Source of the DNA: Flavobacteriaceae bacterium TMED121
Lineage (GTDB): Bacteria > Bacteroidota > Bacteroidia > Flavobacteriales > Flavobacteriaceae
Assembly (NCBI GenBank): GCA_002171295.2
Contig: NHFW02000029.1
Coordinates: forward strand, 29,273-45,226
Direction: 5' to 3'
DNA: 15,954 nucleotides
Of this stretch, positions 1 to 7,282 are shown in pieces. Position 1 is the first letter of the stretch, and every line of letters begins with the position of its first letter. The notes beneath the pieces are model-generated. The model did not search any database, was not told the DNA's origin, and saw nothing but the letters and a program-made list of their open reading frames with translations. The position numbers and the translations under genes are program-made.

Positions 1-136
1 GGTAAAAATTTAATTATAATTTCCATCAAATAATATTTTTAAAACGGCACCAAAAATAGTAAAACCATTCAAGATAAAAAAGAATTGAAGAGTCTATAAA
101 ATTTAATTTTTAAATAGGGAAGAGTGGGGTCGAGAT

Positions 137-751
137 TTAGAAAAGACCATTCAATTCGGCATCAACTCTCTCGATTATTACACCTAGATCCTCTTTATTA
201 TCTACAAAGTCCAAATTATCAACATCAATTACAAGTAATCTACCCTTATCATAAGTTGAAATCCAAGCCTCGTAACGCTCATTTAAGCGACTTAAATATT
301 CGATGCTAATAGAATTTTCATATTCTCTACCCCTTTTATGAATTTTATTGACCAAGTTGGGAATACTACTTCTTAAGTAAATAAGAAGATCAGGAGCTTT
401 CATCATTGATTCCATCAAATCAAATAATGATTGGTAATTATTGAAGTCCCTTTGATTCATTAATCCCATAGCATGAAGATTAGGTGCAAAAATATAAGCA
501 TCTTCATAAACAGTTCGGTCTTGAACAATACTTTTTCCTAATTCGTTGAAAGTCATTTGCTGCCTAAAGCGACTATTCAAAAAATAAACTTGAAGGTTAA
601 ATGACCAACGCTCCATGTGCATGTAAAAGTCATCTAGATAGGGATTATCGATGACGTCTTCGAAATGAGCTTCCCATTTATAATGTTTTGAAAGTAGTTC
701 TGCTAAGCTTGTTTTGCCTGCACCTATGTTACCAGCAACTGCAAATTGCAT
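137..751 (-). CDS. Deoxynucleoside kinase (dNK family)
   Basis: This cytosolic salvage kinase should phosphorylate deoxynucleosides (deoxyadenosine or deoxyguanosine is most likely in this phylum) to dNMPs using ATP. The 204 residues show a P-loop at 7-14 (GNIGAGKT), an acidic pair E31/D32 in the substrate region, the DR motif at 78-79 (QDRTVYED) that supplies the catalytic-side arginine, and an arginine-rich lid around 140-145 (RGREYE). The length is normal for the bacterial dNK family. The ATG is placed directly before the first beta strand leading to the P-loop, so little N-terminal sequence can be missing. It is transcribed away from metK. A TATTTTTG match to the Bacteroidota -7 box lies on the minus strand at 836-843, but without a convincing -33 partner. 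The exact substrate cannot be read from the sequence. Confidence 0.9.
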   Translation of the reverse strand: MQFAVAGNIGAGKTSLAELLSKHYKWEAHFEDVIDNPYLDDFYMHMERWSFNLQVYFLNSRFRQQMTFNELGKSIVQDRTVYEDAYIFAPNLHAMGLMNQRDFNNYQSLFDLMESMMKAPDLLIYLRSSIPNLVNKIHKRGREYENSISIEYLSRLNERYEAWISTYDKGRLLVIDVDNLDFVDNKEDLGVIIERVDAELNGLF

Positions 752-876
752 ATTTAAATAATTTGTTTGTTGACAATATAAATACTTTTTCTTTTTGATA
801 CATTTAATTTCCTTTCATTTTTTTATAAATACTAGCAAAAATAAGTCTTGGATCAACGTTTAAACCTTTAAATATA

Positions 877-913
877 TTTTTTTTAAAAAATTTAAAAATA
901 AATAGTAGCTTTG
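877..913 (+). promoter_or_regulatory. Probable promoter of the metK operon
   Basis: TAGCTTTG at 906-913 is an exact match to the Bacteroidota TAnnTTTG -7 element. A T-run (877-884) lies about 21 bases upstream where a -33 TTTG/TTG element is expected, but it has no G. Transcription would begin near 919-921, just ahead of the riboswitch aptamer at 925, which supports the assignment. Confidence 0.55.
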
Positions 914-924
914 CATCAAATAAA

Positions 925-973
925 CGAGGAAGGATTTGACTGATTGCAACCTCTTAAAAAAATGCTAAAGCAG
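925..973 (+). promoter_or_regulatory. SAM-II-type riboswitch aptamer
   Basis: The layout matches the SAM-II (metA/SAM_alpha) pseudoknot aptamer. P1 is GAGG 926-929 with CCTC 950-953. The loop carries the hallmark GATTTGA (933-939) and TTGCAA (944-949). A-rich spacing then leads to GCTAAA (964-969). Loop bases CTGATTGC (940-947) can pair with GCTAAAGCAG (964-973) to make the P2 pseudoknot. Compared with the well-known environmental metX SAM-II RNA as I remember it, both P1 (GCGC to GAGG/CCTC) and P2 (CC/GG to CTG/CAG) differ but keep pairing, which is the covariation expected of a real homologue. It sits in front of the SAM synthetase gene. SAM-V shares the core and is the main alternative. 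Confidence 0.85.
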
Positions 974-1017
974 TATTGCTTTAAGACTTCATCTTGTCAA
1001 ATCCTTCCATAAAGCAA
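928..1017 (+). promoter_or_regulatory. Expression platform of the SAM switch (two exclusive folds)
   Basis: There are three perfect pairings. (a) GGAAGGATTTGAC 928-940 pairs with GTCAAATCCTTCC 996-1008 (13 bp). (b) TAAAGCA 966-972 pairs with TGCTTTA 977-983 around a GTAT loop. (c) TTGCTTTA 976-983 pairs with TAAAGCAA 1010-1017, ending six bases before the metK ATG and followed by TTTT. Folds a and b use bases needed by the aptamer pseudoknot and together hide the 5' arm of c. With SAM bound, a and b are broken, c can form, and the metK start region is masked. The inferred result is repression by SAM. Confidence 0.65.
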
Positions 1018-1023
1018 TTTTGA

Positions 1024-2280
1024 ATGTCATATTTATTTACTTCAGAATCTGTAAGCGAAGGTCATCCTGATAAGGTTTCAGATCAAATCAGTGACGCACT
1101 ACTAGATAATTTTATTGCTTTCGACCCCGAAAGTAAAGTCGCCTGTGAAACGCTTGTAACTACCGGTCAAGTTATACTTGCAGGAGAGGTTAAAAGTAGT
1201 ACCTATCTGGATGTTCAACAAATAGCCAGGGATACCATTAATAAAATAGGGTATACCAAAGATGAATATCAGTTTAGTGGTAACTCTTGTGGGGTTATTT
1301 CTCTAATTCATGAACAATCTAAAGATATTAATAGAGGAGTAGATCGGGACAATAAAGAGGAACAAGGGGCAGGTGATCAGGGTATAATGTTTGGCTATGC
1401 CTCAGATGAAACAGTAAATTATATTCCATTATCACTTGACTTATCTCATAAAATTTTGATAGAGCTTGCCGATTTAAGAAGGGAAGGTAGGGAAATACCA
1501 TATTTACGTCCAGATGCCAAATCTCAAGTTACCATTGAATATGATGATAACCATCAGCCTACCAGAATTAATACAATTGTAGTTTCTACCCAACACGATT
1601 CTTTTGATAAAGATGATGAGAAGGTCTTAAATAAAATTAAAAGTGATATAATTAATATTGCTATCAGAAACGTAAAAGATAAAGAGCCTTCAAACATACA
1701 GAAGCTTTTTAATGATAATATTACCTACCATATTAATCCTACTGGTAAATTTGTAATTGGAGGTCCTCATGGAGATACCGGTCTAACAGGAAGAAAAATT
1801 ATTGTGGATACTTACGGAGGGAAAGGAGCGCATGGTGGAGGTGCTTTTAGTGGAAAAGACCCAAGTAAAGTTGACCGGTCAGCAGCTTATGCTGCCCGCC
1901 ATATTGCAAAGAATATGGTAGCTGCAGGAGTTGCAAAAGAAATACTAGTTCAACTTAGCTATGCAATAGGAGTTGTAGCGCCAACATCAATAAATGTAAA
2001 TACTTTCAATACTGCTAAAGTGCCTCTAAATGACGTAACCATTGCTGAAAAGATCAGTCAGATTTTTGACTTACGACCGTATGCAATTGAGCAAAGGCTT
2101 AAACTTAGAAACCCAATCTACCTTGAAACAGCAGCTTATGGACACATGGGGAGAACACCTCAAGAAATCACCAAGGTTTTTGAATCTCCCTATAGTGGGA
2201 GAGTTGAAAAGAAAGTAGAGCTTTTCACTTGGGAAAAATTAGATTATATAAATGAAATTAAAAACACTTTTGAATTATGA
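1024..2280 (+). CDS. metK: S-adenosylmethionine synthetase
   Basis: This cytosolic enzyme makes SAM from methionine and ATP, releasing phosphate and pyrophosphate. The 418-residue product is full length for the Bacteroidota form. It shows the N-terminal ATP/Met-binding stretch with H14-P15-D16-K17 and D20, the [12 protein letters not shown] signature at 115-126, the [15 protein letters not shown] block from 245, and the glycine-rich phosphate loop [19 protein letters not shown] from 271. The ATG directly begins the conserved N-terminus. There is no Shine-Dalgarno sequence; the region upstream of the start is instead part of the riboswitch platform. Its stop codon overlaps the metY start (ATGA), so the two are co-transcribed and probably translationally coupled. 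Identification is secure. Confidence 0.98.
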   Translation: MSYLFTSESVSEGHPDKVSDQISDALLDNFIAFDPESKVACETLVTTGQVILAGEVKSSTYLDVQQIARDTINKIGYTKDEYQFSGNSCGVISLIHEQSKDINRGVDRDNKEEQGAGDQGIMFGYASDETVNYIPLSLDLSHKILIELADLRREGREIPYLRPDAKSQVTIEYDDNHQPTRINTIVVSTQHDSFDKDDEKVLNKIKSDIINIAIRNVKDKEPSNIQKLFNDNITYHINPTGKFVIGGPHGDTGLTGRKIIVDTYGGKGAHGGGAFSGKDPSKVDRSAAYAARHIAKNMVAAGVAKEILVQLSYAIGVVAPTSINVNTFNTAKVPLNDVTIAEKISQIFDLRPYAIEQRLKLRNPIYLETAAYGHMGRTPQEITKVFESPYSGRVEKKVELFTWEKLDYINEIKNTFEL

Positions 2281-3548
2281 GTTTAAAATTAGCAACTAAT
2301 GCACTTCATGCTGGGCATGACGTGAAAAAAACACAGGGAACTAGAGCAGTTCCAATTTATCAATCTACCTCTTATGTATTTGACGATTCTGAGCAAGCAG
2401 CCAATTTATTTGCACTCACTGAGGCTGGGTACATATATACTAGATTAAATAATCCCACCAATGATGTTCTTGAGCAACGTTTGGCTGCCTTAGAAGGGGG
2501 CGTCGCTGCAGTGGCTACCGCCTCTGGAACAGCTGCTATTGCTACGACTTTAATGACTTTATTAAAGTCTGGAGATCATATTGTAGCATCTAACAGTCTT
2601 TACGGAGGAACTTATAATATGCTAAGTAATACCTTACCCCGTTTTGGTATTACTACAACTTTTGTTGATCCTGATGAAGTGAACAATTTTGCCAAAGCAG
2701 TTCAGCCAAATACAAGAGCTTTCTTTGCGGAATCACTTGGAAATCCGAAATTAGATGTAATTGATTTAAAAGGAATCAGTGATAATGCAAAAACGGCTAA
2801 AGTCCCTTTTATAGTAGATAACACTATTGCAACTCCTGCCTTACTTAATCCAATCAAATATGGAGCTAATATCGTTATCCATTCTTTAACTAAGTATATC
2901 ACTGGTAACGGAACTACTCTTGGTGGAATAATTATCGATGCAGGTACTTTTGATTACTCAAACGGAAACTACCCGGAATTTACTGAGCCATCGCCCTCTT
3001 ATCACGGTCTTAAGTACCATGATGCATTAGGACCGATTGCTTTTATCGCTAGGGTGAGAGTAGAGGGTCTAAGAGACCTAGGTAGTGCGCCTAGCCCACT
3101 TAATAGTTTCCAAGTAATTCAAGGCCTTGAAACACTTGAGGTGCGTATGCAAAAACATTCTCAGAATGCTTTGGAATTAGCTAATTGGTTAGTGTCCAGA
3201 GAAGAAGTAAGTTGGGTTAATTATCCAGGTTTAAATTCTTCAAAATACAATGAATTAGCTAACAAATATTTACCCAATGGAAAAAGTGGTATAGTTACAT
3301 TTGGGCTCAAAAAAGGTTTTGAGGCTGCTAAGAAGGTCGCTGAGTCCACAAAGATTTTTGCTTTATTAGCAAATATTGGCGACACCAAGTCTTTGATTAT
3401 TCATCCATCTAGTACTACTCATTCTCAGTTAAATGAGGAAGAACAAAGCAGTACAGGAGTCTCGTCTGATTTAGTTAGAATTTCGGTTGGAATTGAGAAT
3501 ATTGACGACTTAAAAGAAGATCTAGACCAAGCACTTAAAGCAGTATAA
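2277..3548 (+). CDS. metY: O-acetylhomoserine sulfhydrylase (PLP-dependent Cys/Met metabolism enzyme)
   Basis: The likely reaction is O-acetylhomoserine plus sulfide giving homocysteine and acetate, the direct-sulfhydrylation route to methionine. The 423 residues show the family pattern: [15 protein letters not shown] from 54, SLYGGTYN around 107-114, the D181-containing strand VDNTIATP, and the PLP Schiff-base lysine K206 in HSLTKYITG. The extended length and the segment after the lysine (about 225-265) are typical of the O-acetylhomoserine/O-acetylserine sulfhydrylase subgroup rather than cystathionine gamma-synthase (about 380 residues). Its start overlaps the metK stop, and metX follows after 10 bases, so substrate-forming and substrate-using genes are adjacent. 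A cystathionine-forming role cannot be fully excluded. Confidence 0.92.
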   Translation: MSLKLATNALHAGHDVKKTQGTRAVPIYQSTSYVFDDSEQAANLFALTEAGYIYTRLNNPTNDVLEQRLAALEGGVAAVATASGTAAIATTLMTLLKSGDHIVASNSLYGGTYNMLSNTLPRFGITTTFVDPDEVNNFAKAVQPNTRAFFAESLGNPKLDVIDLKGISDNAKTAKVPFIVDNTIATPALLNPIKYGANIVIHSLTKYITGNGTTLGGIIIDAGTFDYSNGNYPEFTEPSPSYHGLKYHDALGPIAFIARVRVEGLRDLGSAPSPLNSFQVIQGLETLEVRMQKHSQNALELANWLVSREEVSWVNYPGLNSSKYNELANKYLPNGKSGIVTFGLKKGFEAAKKVAESTKIFALLANIGDTKSLIIHPSSTTHSQLNEEEQSSTGVSSDLVRISVGIENIDDLKEDLDQALKAV

Positions 3549-3558
3549 TATGGAATAA

Positions 3559-4518
3559 ATGTCAAAGGTCATAACCATACCAATCCATAATTTTACCACT
3601 GCTAGTGGTAGTTATTATAATGAAATTGAATTGCACTATCAGCATTTTGGTAGAGATTATAATGACGCTCCAGTGATTCTGATAAACCACTCCCTAACCG
3701 GCGATGCTAATGTTGCCGGTTCATCGGGTTGGTGGAATGAGATTGTAGGGCCTAACTTGACGATAGATACTAACAAATATGCCATTCTAGGTTTTAATAT
3801 ACCTGGTAATGGTGTAAAAAACTATTTGCTTGAAAACTATCAAGATTTTCATGCCGGTGATATTGCAGAGATATTTTATCAAGGACTAAAATTCCTTGGA
3901 GTTCAACAGTTATTTGCATTAATTGGAGGATCTATTGGGGGTGGAATCGCATGGGAAATGGCAGCATTATATCCTTCAATAACCAGAAATTTAATACCTG
4001 TTGCTGCAGATTGGAAGGCTTCAGATTGGATCATTGCTAATACTTTTCTCCAAAGACGTTTATTAGAAAACTCAAATGATCCTTTAAGAGATGCGCGTAT
4101 TCATGCGATGTTGACCTACCGAACTCCAGCCTCTTTTACTGAACGTTTTAATAGAACTAAAAACTTTGAAAAAAACATATATAATGTTGAAAGTTGGCTC
4201 ATTCATCATGGTGATAAACTTTTTAAACGTTTTTTATTACAAGCCTACAAAACAATGAATCATTTGTTGGCCTCTGTAGATGTTTCTAGAAACGGAAAAT
4301 CTTTTGAAAGTGTAATTCAAAGTATTGAATCTGATATTCATTTGGTTGCTATTAATAGTGATATCTTTTTTACTTCAGAAGAAGATAAGAAGACTTTTAA
4401 AATTGGGAAAAATTTAAAAAAGAAAATATATTATTATGAAATCAATTCCATTCATGGACACGATGCCTTTTTAATTGAAAATAAAGCGATTTCTAAAATA
4501 TTTGGAAAAATATTTTAG
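3559..4518 (+). CDS. metX: Homoserine O-acetyltransferase-like alpha/beta hydrolase
   Basis: It should transfer acetyl from acetyl-CoA to homoserine, making the substrate of the preceding MetY. The alpha/beta-hydrolase fold of the MetX type is evident: SLTGDANVAG near 45-54, GWWNEIVGP near 57-65, and the nucleophile elbow GGSIGGGIAWE with S125. The acid is probably D268 in NSDIFF, and the histidine is H301 in IHGHDAFL. All three members of the triad are therefore visible. At 319 residues it is clearly shorter than the usual 350-380, mainly in the lid between S125 and D268, where identity to classical MetX is also weak. The third gene of the operon, it has no start-site motif beyond an AT-rich spacer. 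Acceptor specificity (homoserine, acetyl versus succinyl) is inferred from context. Confidence 0.85.
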   Translation: MSKVITIPIHNFTTASGSYYNEIELHYQHFGRDYNDAPVILINHSLTGDANVAGSSGWWNEIVGPNLTIDTNKYAILGFNIPGNGVKNYLLENYQDFHAGDIAEIFYQGLKFLGVQQLFALIGGSIGGGIAWEMAALYPSITRNLIPVAADWKASDWIIANTFLQRRLLENSNDPLRDARIHAMLTYRTPASFTERFNRTKNFEKNIYNVESWLIHHGDKLFKRFLLQAYKTMNHLLASVDVSRNGKSFESVIQSIESDIHLVAINSDIFFTSEEDKKTFKIGKNLKKKIYYYEINSIHGHDAFLIENKAISKIFGKIF

Positions 4519-4548
4519 GATTAATTAACTTTTAATCTTCAAAATTTA

Positions 4549-4644
4549 ATGAAACTGTCTTTAAATAGAGCAAATCAAACTTTATTTTTTGAAATTAAAA
4601 TTAACCACGGAAATAAACTTTTATTAAACAATAAATGTCGTTAA
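4549..4644 (+). pseudogene. Short remnant resembling the N-terminus of an OsmC family protein
   Basis: An ATG-started frame of 31 codons follows metX by 30 bases in the same direction. Its product begins MKLSLNRANQTLFFEIK and continues with a Gly-Asn-Lys-Leu-Leu-Leu strand. This resembles the first two beta strands of OsmC-type peroxide/hydroperoxide reductases (MK-x-x-L-x-R-x-N-x-x-F-x-F-E pattern, then N-G-N/H). The frame stops after the second strand, and nothing downstream restores the catalytic cysteines. I recall OsmC genes lying close to metX in some flavobacteria, which would fit a deleted operon member. The resemblance is short, so this could also be a chance or unrelated small ORF. 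Confidence 0.35.
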
Positions 4645-4717
4645 AGATTAATTTAATCGGAAATGCGTTATAAAATTTTAATAATTAGTAAATCATATAG
4701 TCTCGCTAATCGTTATT

Positions 4718-5617
4718 TTAAATCTCTTTAGTTAAAGAGTTAAACTTTTTTTCTAGATTTTCATTTTTTTGTTGCAGACTCAGGATTTTTAGACCATTGT
4801 CGTGTGCGAAATCAAATATTACTGGTCGCATATCCATACTATTTTCAAAAGTTAGTTCGTAATTAAAATCAAAAGTATTCACTACATTTTTTAATTGATG
4901 TATTTTAGCCAATGCTATATTTTCTACCCGATAGTCAAAACTCACCTCAATGACTTGCTTTTTTTCAGATTGAAGTTCCTTTAGCGACTGGTTTAAGACC
5001 ACTTTTCCTTTATGGAGAATAACTACTTTCTCACACATTGCCTCGACTTCCTGAAGAATATGTGTGGAGAGAAAAACCATTTTTTTCTTTCCTAAGTCCT
5101 GGATTAGTTTACGAATTTCTATAACTTGATTAGGGTCAAGTCCAGTAGTAGGCTCATCTAGTATTAGGTATTTAGGATCATGTAAAAGTGCGGCAGCGAG
5201 GCCAACTCTTTGTCTAAAACCTTTAGATAGAATACCAATTTTTTTGGTGACTTGGGCCGACAAACCTATTTTTTCTATCAATTCATTAATTGGTGGACCT
5301 TTTATTTTATGCAACTGCCCAATAAACTGAAGGTATTCCCTAACATACATCTCTGAGTAAAGAGGATTATTTTCAGGTAAATAGCCAATTTGAGCTTGTA
5401 TTTTCTTTTGATCTTTTTTTAAATTAAGCCCATCAATTGTCACTTCTCCGTCCCAATGATTTAGGTAGCCAGTCAAGATTTTTAATAGAGTTGTTTTTCC
5501 AGCGCCGTTTGGACCCAAGAGCCCTACCACTCCATTTTGACTAAAATGGAGGGATATTTTTTTTAGTACTGATAAACTACCATAATATTTCGATAAACTC
5601 TCAATCTTAATTCCCAC
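4718..5617 (-). CDS. gldA: Gliding motility ABC transporter ATP-binding protein GldA
   Basis: It is the ATPase of the GldA-GldF-GldG ABC transporter associated with flavobacterial gliding. It acts at the inner face of the cytoplasmic membrane with permease partners that are not in this window. The 299-residue protein has Walker A GPNGAGKT at 35-42, the GYLPENNPLY segment at 78-87 that takes the Q-loop position, the signature LSKGFRQR at 130-137, Walker B LILDEP at 151-156 and H186 in the STH switch. The LPE-N-PLY segment, the LSKG-RQR signature and the length all match GldA as I remember it from Flavobacterium johnsoniae. The C-terminal 80 residues are the variable regulatory extension. The gene stands alone, convergent with the met operon. 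A generic ABC ATPase of the same subfamily is the alternative. Confidence 0.85.
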   Translation of the reverse strand: MGIKIESLSKYYGSLSVLKKISLHFSQNGVVGLLGPNGAGKTTLLKILTGYLNHWDGEVTIDGLNLKKDQKKIQAQIGYLPENNPLYSEMYVREYLQFIGQLHKIKGPPINELIEKIGLSAQVTKKIGILSKGFRQRVGLAAALLHDPKYLILDEPTTGLDPNQVIEIRKLIQDLGKKKMVFLSTHILQEVEAMCEKVVILHKGKVVLNQSLKELQSEKKQVIEVSFDYRVENIALAKIHQLKNVVNTFDFNYELTFENSMDMRPVIFDFAHDNGLKILSLQQKNENLEKKFNSLTKEI

Positions 5618-5756
5618 AATATTTACGTAGATAAAACTCTATATTAGAATTTATTTGGAAAAATTAGCTATTTAATTGTTTAATACAAAAACACATTAAA
5701 TATACCACTAAATTTTTTTTAAAAACAGCTAAAACAGTTGGATTGAGTCTCACATT

Positions 5757-6180
5757 TTAACCCTTTTACGTTTATTCTTACTCAAGCCTTTGTTAAGTTG
5801 ATTCCATATTGGTTCTTGAAAAGACAATCTGGTAGAGTCGATTATAATTGGAAAACTGAACTGTTGAATGAGAGTCTATGACGACCAACAGTTATCTGTT
5901 GGTATTCCACTTTAACCTGCTGATTGCCTATCGAAAGTTTGTTTTATGCGGTATCAATAATTTTAATATTTTTTCAGATCTTAAGCGGTTGTCGATGTGC
6001 TTGGTATTATGGACTTTCGTTGTCTTTAAACTTTGCATTCGAACCTTTGCTCCGCGATCAACAATTTTTTTTGTGATTCGCTGACTTCAGTAATTTGAAT
6101 GTGATCAGTTAGAGTTGTTCCATTAGATGATTCAAAACGAATCTCATCAATTTGATTTAATAATTCTTTTTAGGTTTATA
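5757..6180 (-). pseudogene. Decayed protein-coding gene, possibly YceI-like
   Basis: The minus strand gives coherent peptide blocks in shifting frames. One reads NQIDEIRFESSNGTTLTDHI, then ITEVSESQ (about 6160-6075). After a frameshift comes KKIVDRGAKVRMQSLKTT, followed by a block containing DNRLRSEK and ending at a stop near 5933. After another shift comes GNQQVKVEYQQITVGRHRLSFNS (read in two parts, GNQQVKVEYQQ and ITVGRHRLSFNS, about 5930-5860). A last block ends in NKRKRVKM and stops near 5752. The order D-x-x-I-x-S-S-x-G-x-x-x-T-D-x-x-I, then D-N-x-L-R-S, then G-N-x-x-x-K-V-x-x-x-x-I-T-x-G-x-x-x-x-S-F resembles the YceI lipid-binding fold, but this is tentative. Several frameshifts and stops are needed, so it cannot be functional. 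Another secreted or hypothetical protein is possible. Outside this remnant, 5618-5756 shows nothing I can name. Confidence 0.4.
5884..5903. repeat. 8-bp perfect inverted repeat inside the decayed gene
   Basis: ACCAACAG 5884-5891 and CTGTTGGT 5896-5903 are exact complements around a TTAT loop. There is no U-tract on either side, so it is not an obvious terminator. It could be a chance palindrome within the eroding reading frame or an old insertion scar. Confidence 0.5.
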
Positions 6181-6282
6181 ATCTCATGTACTCTTAAATG
6201 TTATCAATTCATATTTTTTTGAAAAAAAATTGCTTCAACTGTTTAAAAGGTATTTTTAAATTACAAAAAATTTATAAAATCG

Positions 6283-6313
6283 TTTGTTTTTGTGAAAACC
6301 TATCTTACTTTTG
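6283..6313 (+). promoter_or_regulatory. Promoter of the aromatic amino acid operon
   Basis: TTTG at 6283-6286 and TACTTTTG at 6306-6313 match both parts of the Bacteroidota promoter consensus (TTTG, 17-23 bases, TAnnTTTG) with a 19-base spacer. The start of transcription would be near 6320, about ten bases before the leader-peptide ATG. Confidence 0.7.
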
Positions 6314-6330
6314 TTCAAGCATTTTTAAAA

Positions 6331-6396
6331 ATGAACATCAAAAATATATATTATATTCCTTTTTACTTCTACATAGATGTCGAAAGGACTTTGTAA
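6331..6396 (+). CDS. Aromatic operon leader peptide (attenuator)
   Basis: This 21-codon frame starts at ATG 6331 and ends at TAA 6394-6396. Its product carries Tyr7-Tyr8 and then Phe11-Tyr12-Phe13-Tyr14 (the YYIPFYFY run). Six of 21 residues are therefore Phe or Tyr, the end products of the operon it precedes. It sits about ten bases after the predicted transcription start, with an A-rich spacer before the ATG as usual for this phylum. Its last codons (AGG ACT TTG) are also the 5' arm of the antiterminator. It is comparable in logic to the pheA and pheST leader peptides of enterobacteria, with no sequence homology implied. Its function is regulatory; the peptide itself probably has none. Confidence 0.8.
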   Translation: MNIKNIYYIPFYFYIDVERTL

Positions 6397-6428
6397 TGAT
6401 ATAATAATTTAATTAACAAAGAAAGTCC
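6386..6428 (+). promoter_or_regulatory. Antiterminator hairpin of the aromatic attenuator
   Basis: GGACTTT 6386-6392, in the tail of the leader peptide, is perfectly complementary to AAAGTCC 6422-6428, which is also the 5' arm of the terminator. A neighbouring alternative pairing, CTTTGT 6389-6394 with ACAAAG 6416-6421, would also block the terminator arm partly. A ribosome reaching the leader stop codon would cover the 5' arm. A ribosome stalled on the Phe/Tyr codons would leave most of it free. Confidence 0.75.
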
Positions 6429-6451
6429 TGATTTATCGGGACTTTTTTTTT
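6421..6451 (+). terminator. Intrinsic terminator (attenuator) before pheA
   Basis: AAAGTCC 6422-6428 pairs with GGACTTT 6439-6445 and the stem is extended by T-G, G-C and A-T pairs around a TTTA loop, giving about 10 bp. Nine T residues (6443-6451) complete a classic Rho-independent terminator. It lies six bases ahead of the pheA start, so it must be regulated or the operon would be silent. Confidence 0.9.
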
Positions 6452-6457
6452 GAATAC

Positions 6458-7282
6458 ATGACAAGAAAAATAGCCATACAGGGAATTAAAGGATCTTTTC
6501 ATCATCAGGTGGCGAGTGAATATTATGATAGTAGCGTATCACTTGTTGAGTGCAGCACTTTTGATGTCTTAGCTCAAGCTGTTTTAGCTGGTGATTGCGA
6601 TCAGGCAGTCATGGCGATTGAAAACTCAATTGCAGGATCTATATTACCCAACTATGCTTTGTTAGATCAAAACGAACTAGTGATTGTTGGAGAGTTCTAT
6701 CTAAGTATTCAGCACAATTTGATGGGACTTCCAGGGCAATCTATAACCGATATTGAAGAAGTACATTCTCATCCCATGGCCTTATTACAGTGCAAAAAGT
6801 TTTTCCGGGATTACCCATTCATTAAGCTGGTAGAGAGTCACGATACTGCCGAAGAGGCTTTAAAAATAAGTGAGAAAAATATTATGAGTCGTGCTGCAAT
6901 AGCTGGTGTTAGGGCTGCTGAGATTTATAGATTAAGTATTATAAGTGAATCCATTCAAACGATTAAAAATAATGTAACTCGTTTTGTGATTGTTCAAAAG
7001 GAAATTCCTGAACAGCAAGACAAAATAAGTAAAGCTGCTTGGAAACTTGTTTTGGATCACAAACGTGGCAGTTTAGCAACTGCTCTTAATGTCATGAGTG
7101 ATTGCAATCTAAATTTGACTAAAATTCAATCCTTACCTGTAATCGAAACGCCCGGAAAGTATGCTTTTTTTGTTGATGTTACTTTTGATAAAGTAAAGGA
7201 TTATTTTAAAGCTAAATCATTGTTGAAAATAATGGCCAGTTCACTAAAAGTGTTAGGAGAATATGAATCGGATAAATCATGA
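6458..7282 (+). CDS. pheA: Prephenate dehydratase with ACT domain
   Basis: It converts prephenate to phenylpyruvate, the committed step to phenylalanine, in the cytosol. The 274 residues form a monofunctional enzyme. The catalytic domain covers about 1-185, with GIKGSFHHQVA near 9-19, MAIENSIAGSI near 52-62, HSHPMAL near 103-109 and the TRF motif at 174-176 that carries the catalytic threonine. An ACT regulatory domain follows from about 195 (HKRGSLATAL, then IQSLP at 223-227), so feedback inhibition by Phe is likely. No chorismate mutase is fused here; that activity lies in the last gene of the operon. The stop codon overlaps the next start (ATGA). Transcription is governed by the attenuator immediately upstream. 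Confidence 0.96.
   Translation: MTRKIAIQGIKGSFHHQVASEYYDSSVSLVECSTFDVLAQAVLAGDCDQAVMAIENSIAGSILPNYALLDQNELVIVGEFYLSIQHNLMGLPGQSITDIEEVHSHPMALLQCKKFFRDYPFIKLVESHDTAEEALKISEKNIMSRAAIAGVRAAEIYRLSIISESIQTIKNNVTRFVIVQKEIPEQQDKISKAAWKLVLDHKRGSLATALNVMSDCNLNLTKIQSLPVIETPGKYAFFVDVTFDKVKDYFKAKSLLKIMASSLKVLGEYESDKS

Noticed and set aside
10..90. Minus-strand hydrophobic peptide (LQFFFILNGFTIFGAVLKIL) downstream of the deoxynucleoside kinase
   Set aside because: It has only 26 codons between stops with no start codon. It resembles a membrane segment, but AT-rich noncoding DNA often does so; nothing else in 1-136 supports a gene.
996..1020. Reading the 13-bp helix before metK as a simple terminator
   Set aside because: The 3' arm is followed by ATAAAGCAA and not by a U-run, so it fits better as the SAM-free partner fold of the riboswitch.
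2702..2902. Minus-strand ORF inside metY
   Set aside because: It is a shadow frame within a confidently assigned PLP enzyme gene, as are the antisense frames inside tyrA, the DAHP synthase gene, aspC and nqrA.
4721..4740. Inverted repeat CTCTTT/AAAGAG at the 3' end of gldA
   Set aside because: It has only six pairs, overlaps the last codons and lacks a T-run, so it is too weak to call a terminator.
5878..6084. 68-codon plus-strand ORF upstream of pheA
   Set aside because: It is the antisense shadow of the decayed minus-strand gene, whose blocks look more like real protein.
6198..6404. 68-codon plus-strand ORF overlapping the pheA leader
   Set aside because: It runs in a different frame from the aromatic leader peptide, starts upstream of the predicted promoter, and has low-complexity AT-driven composition with no family resemblance.
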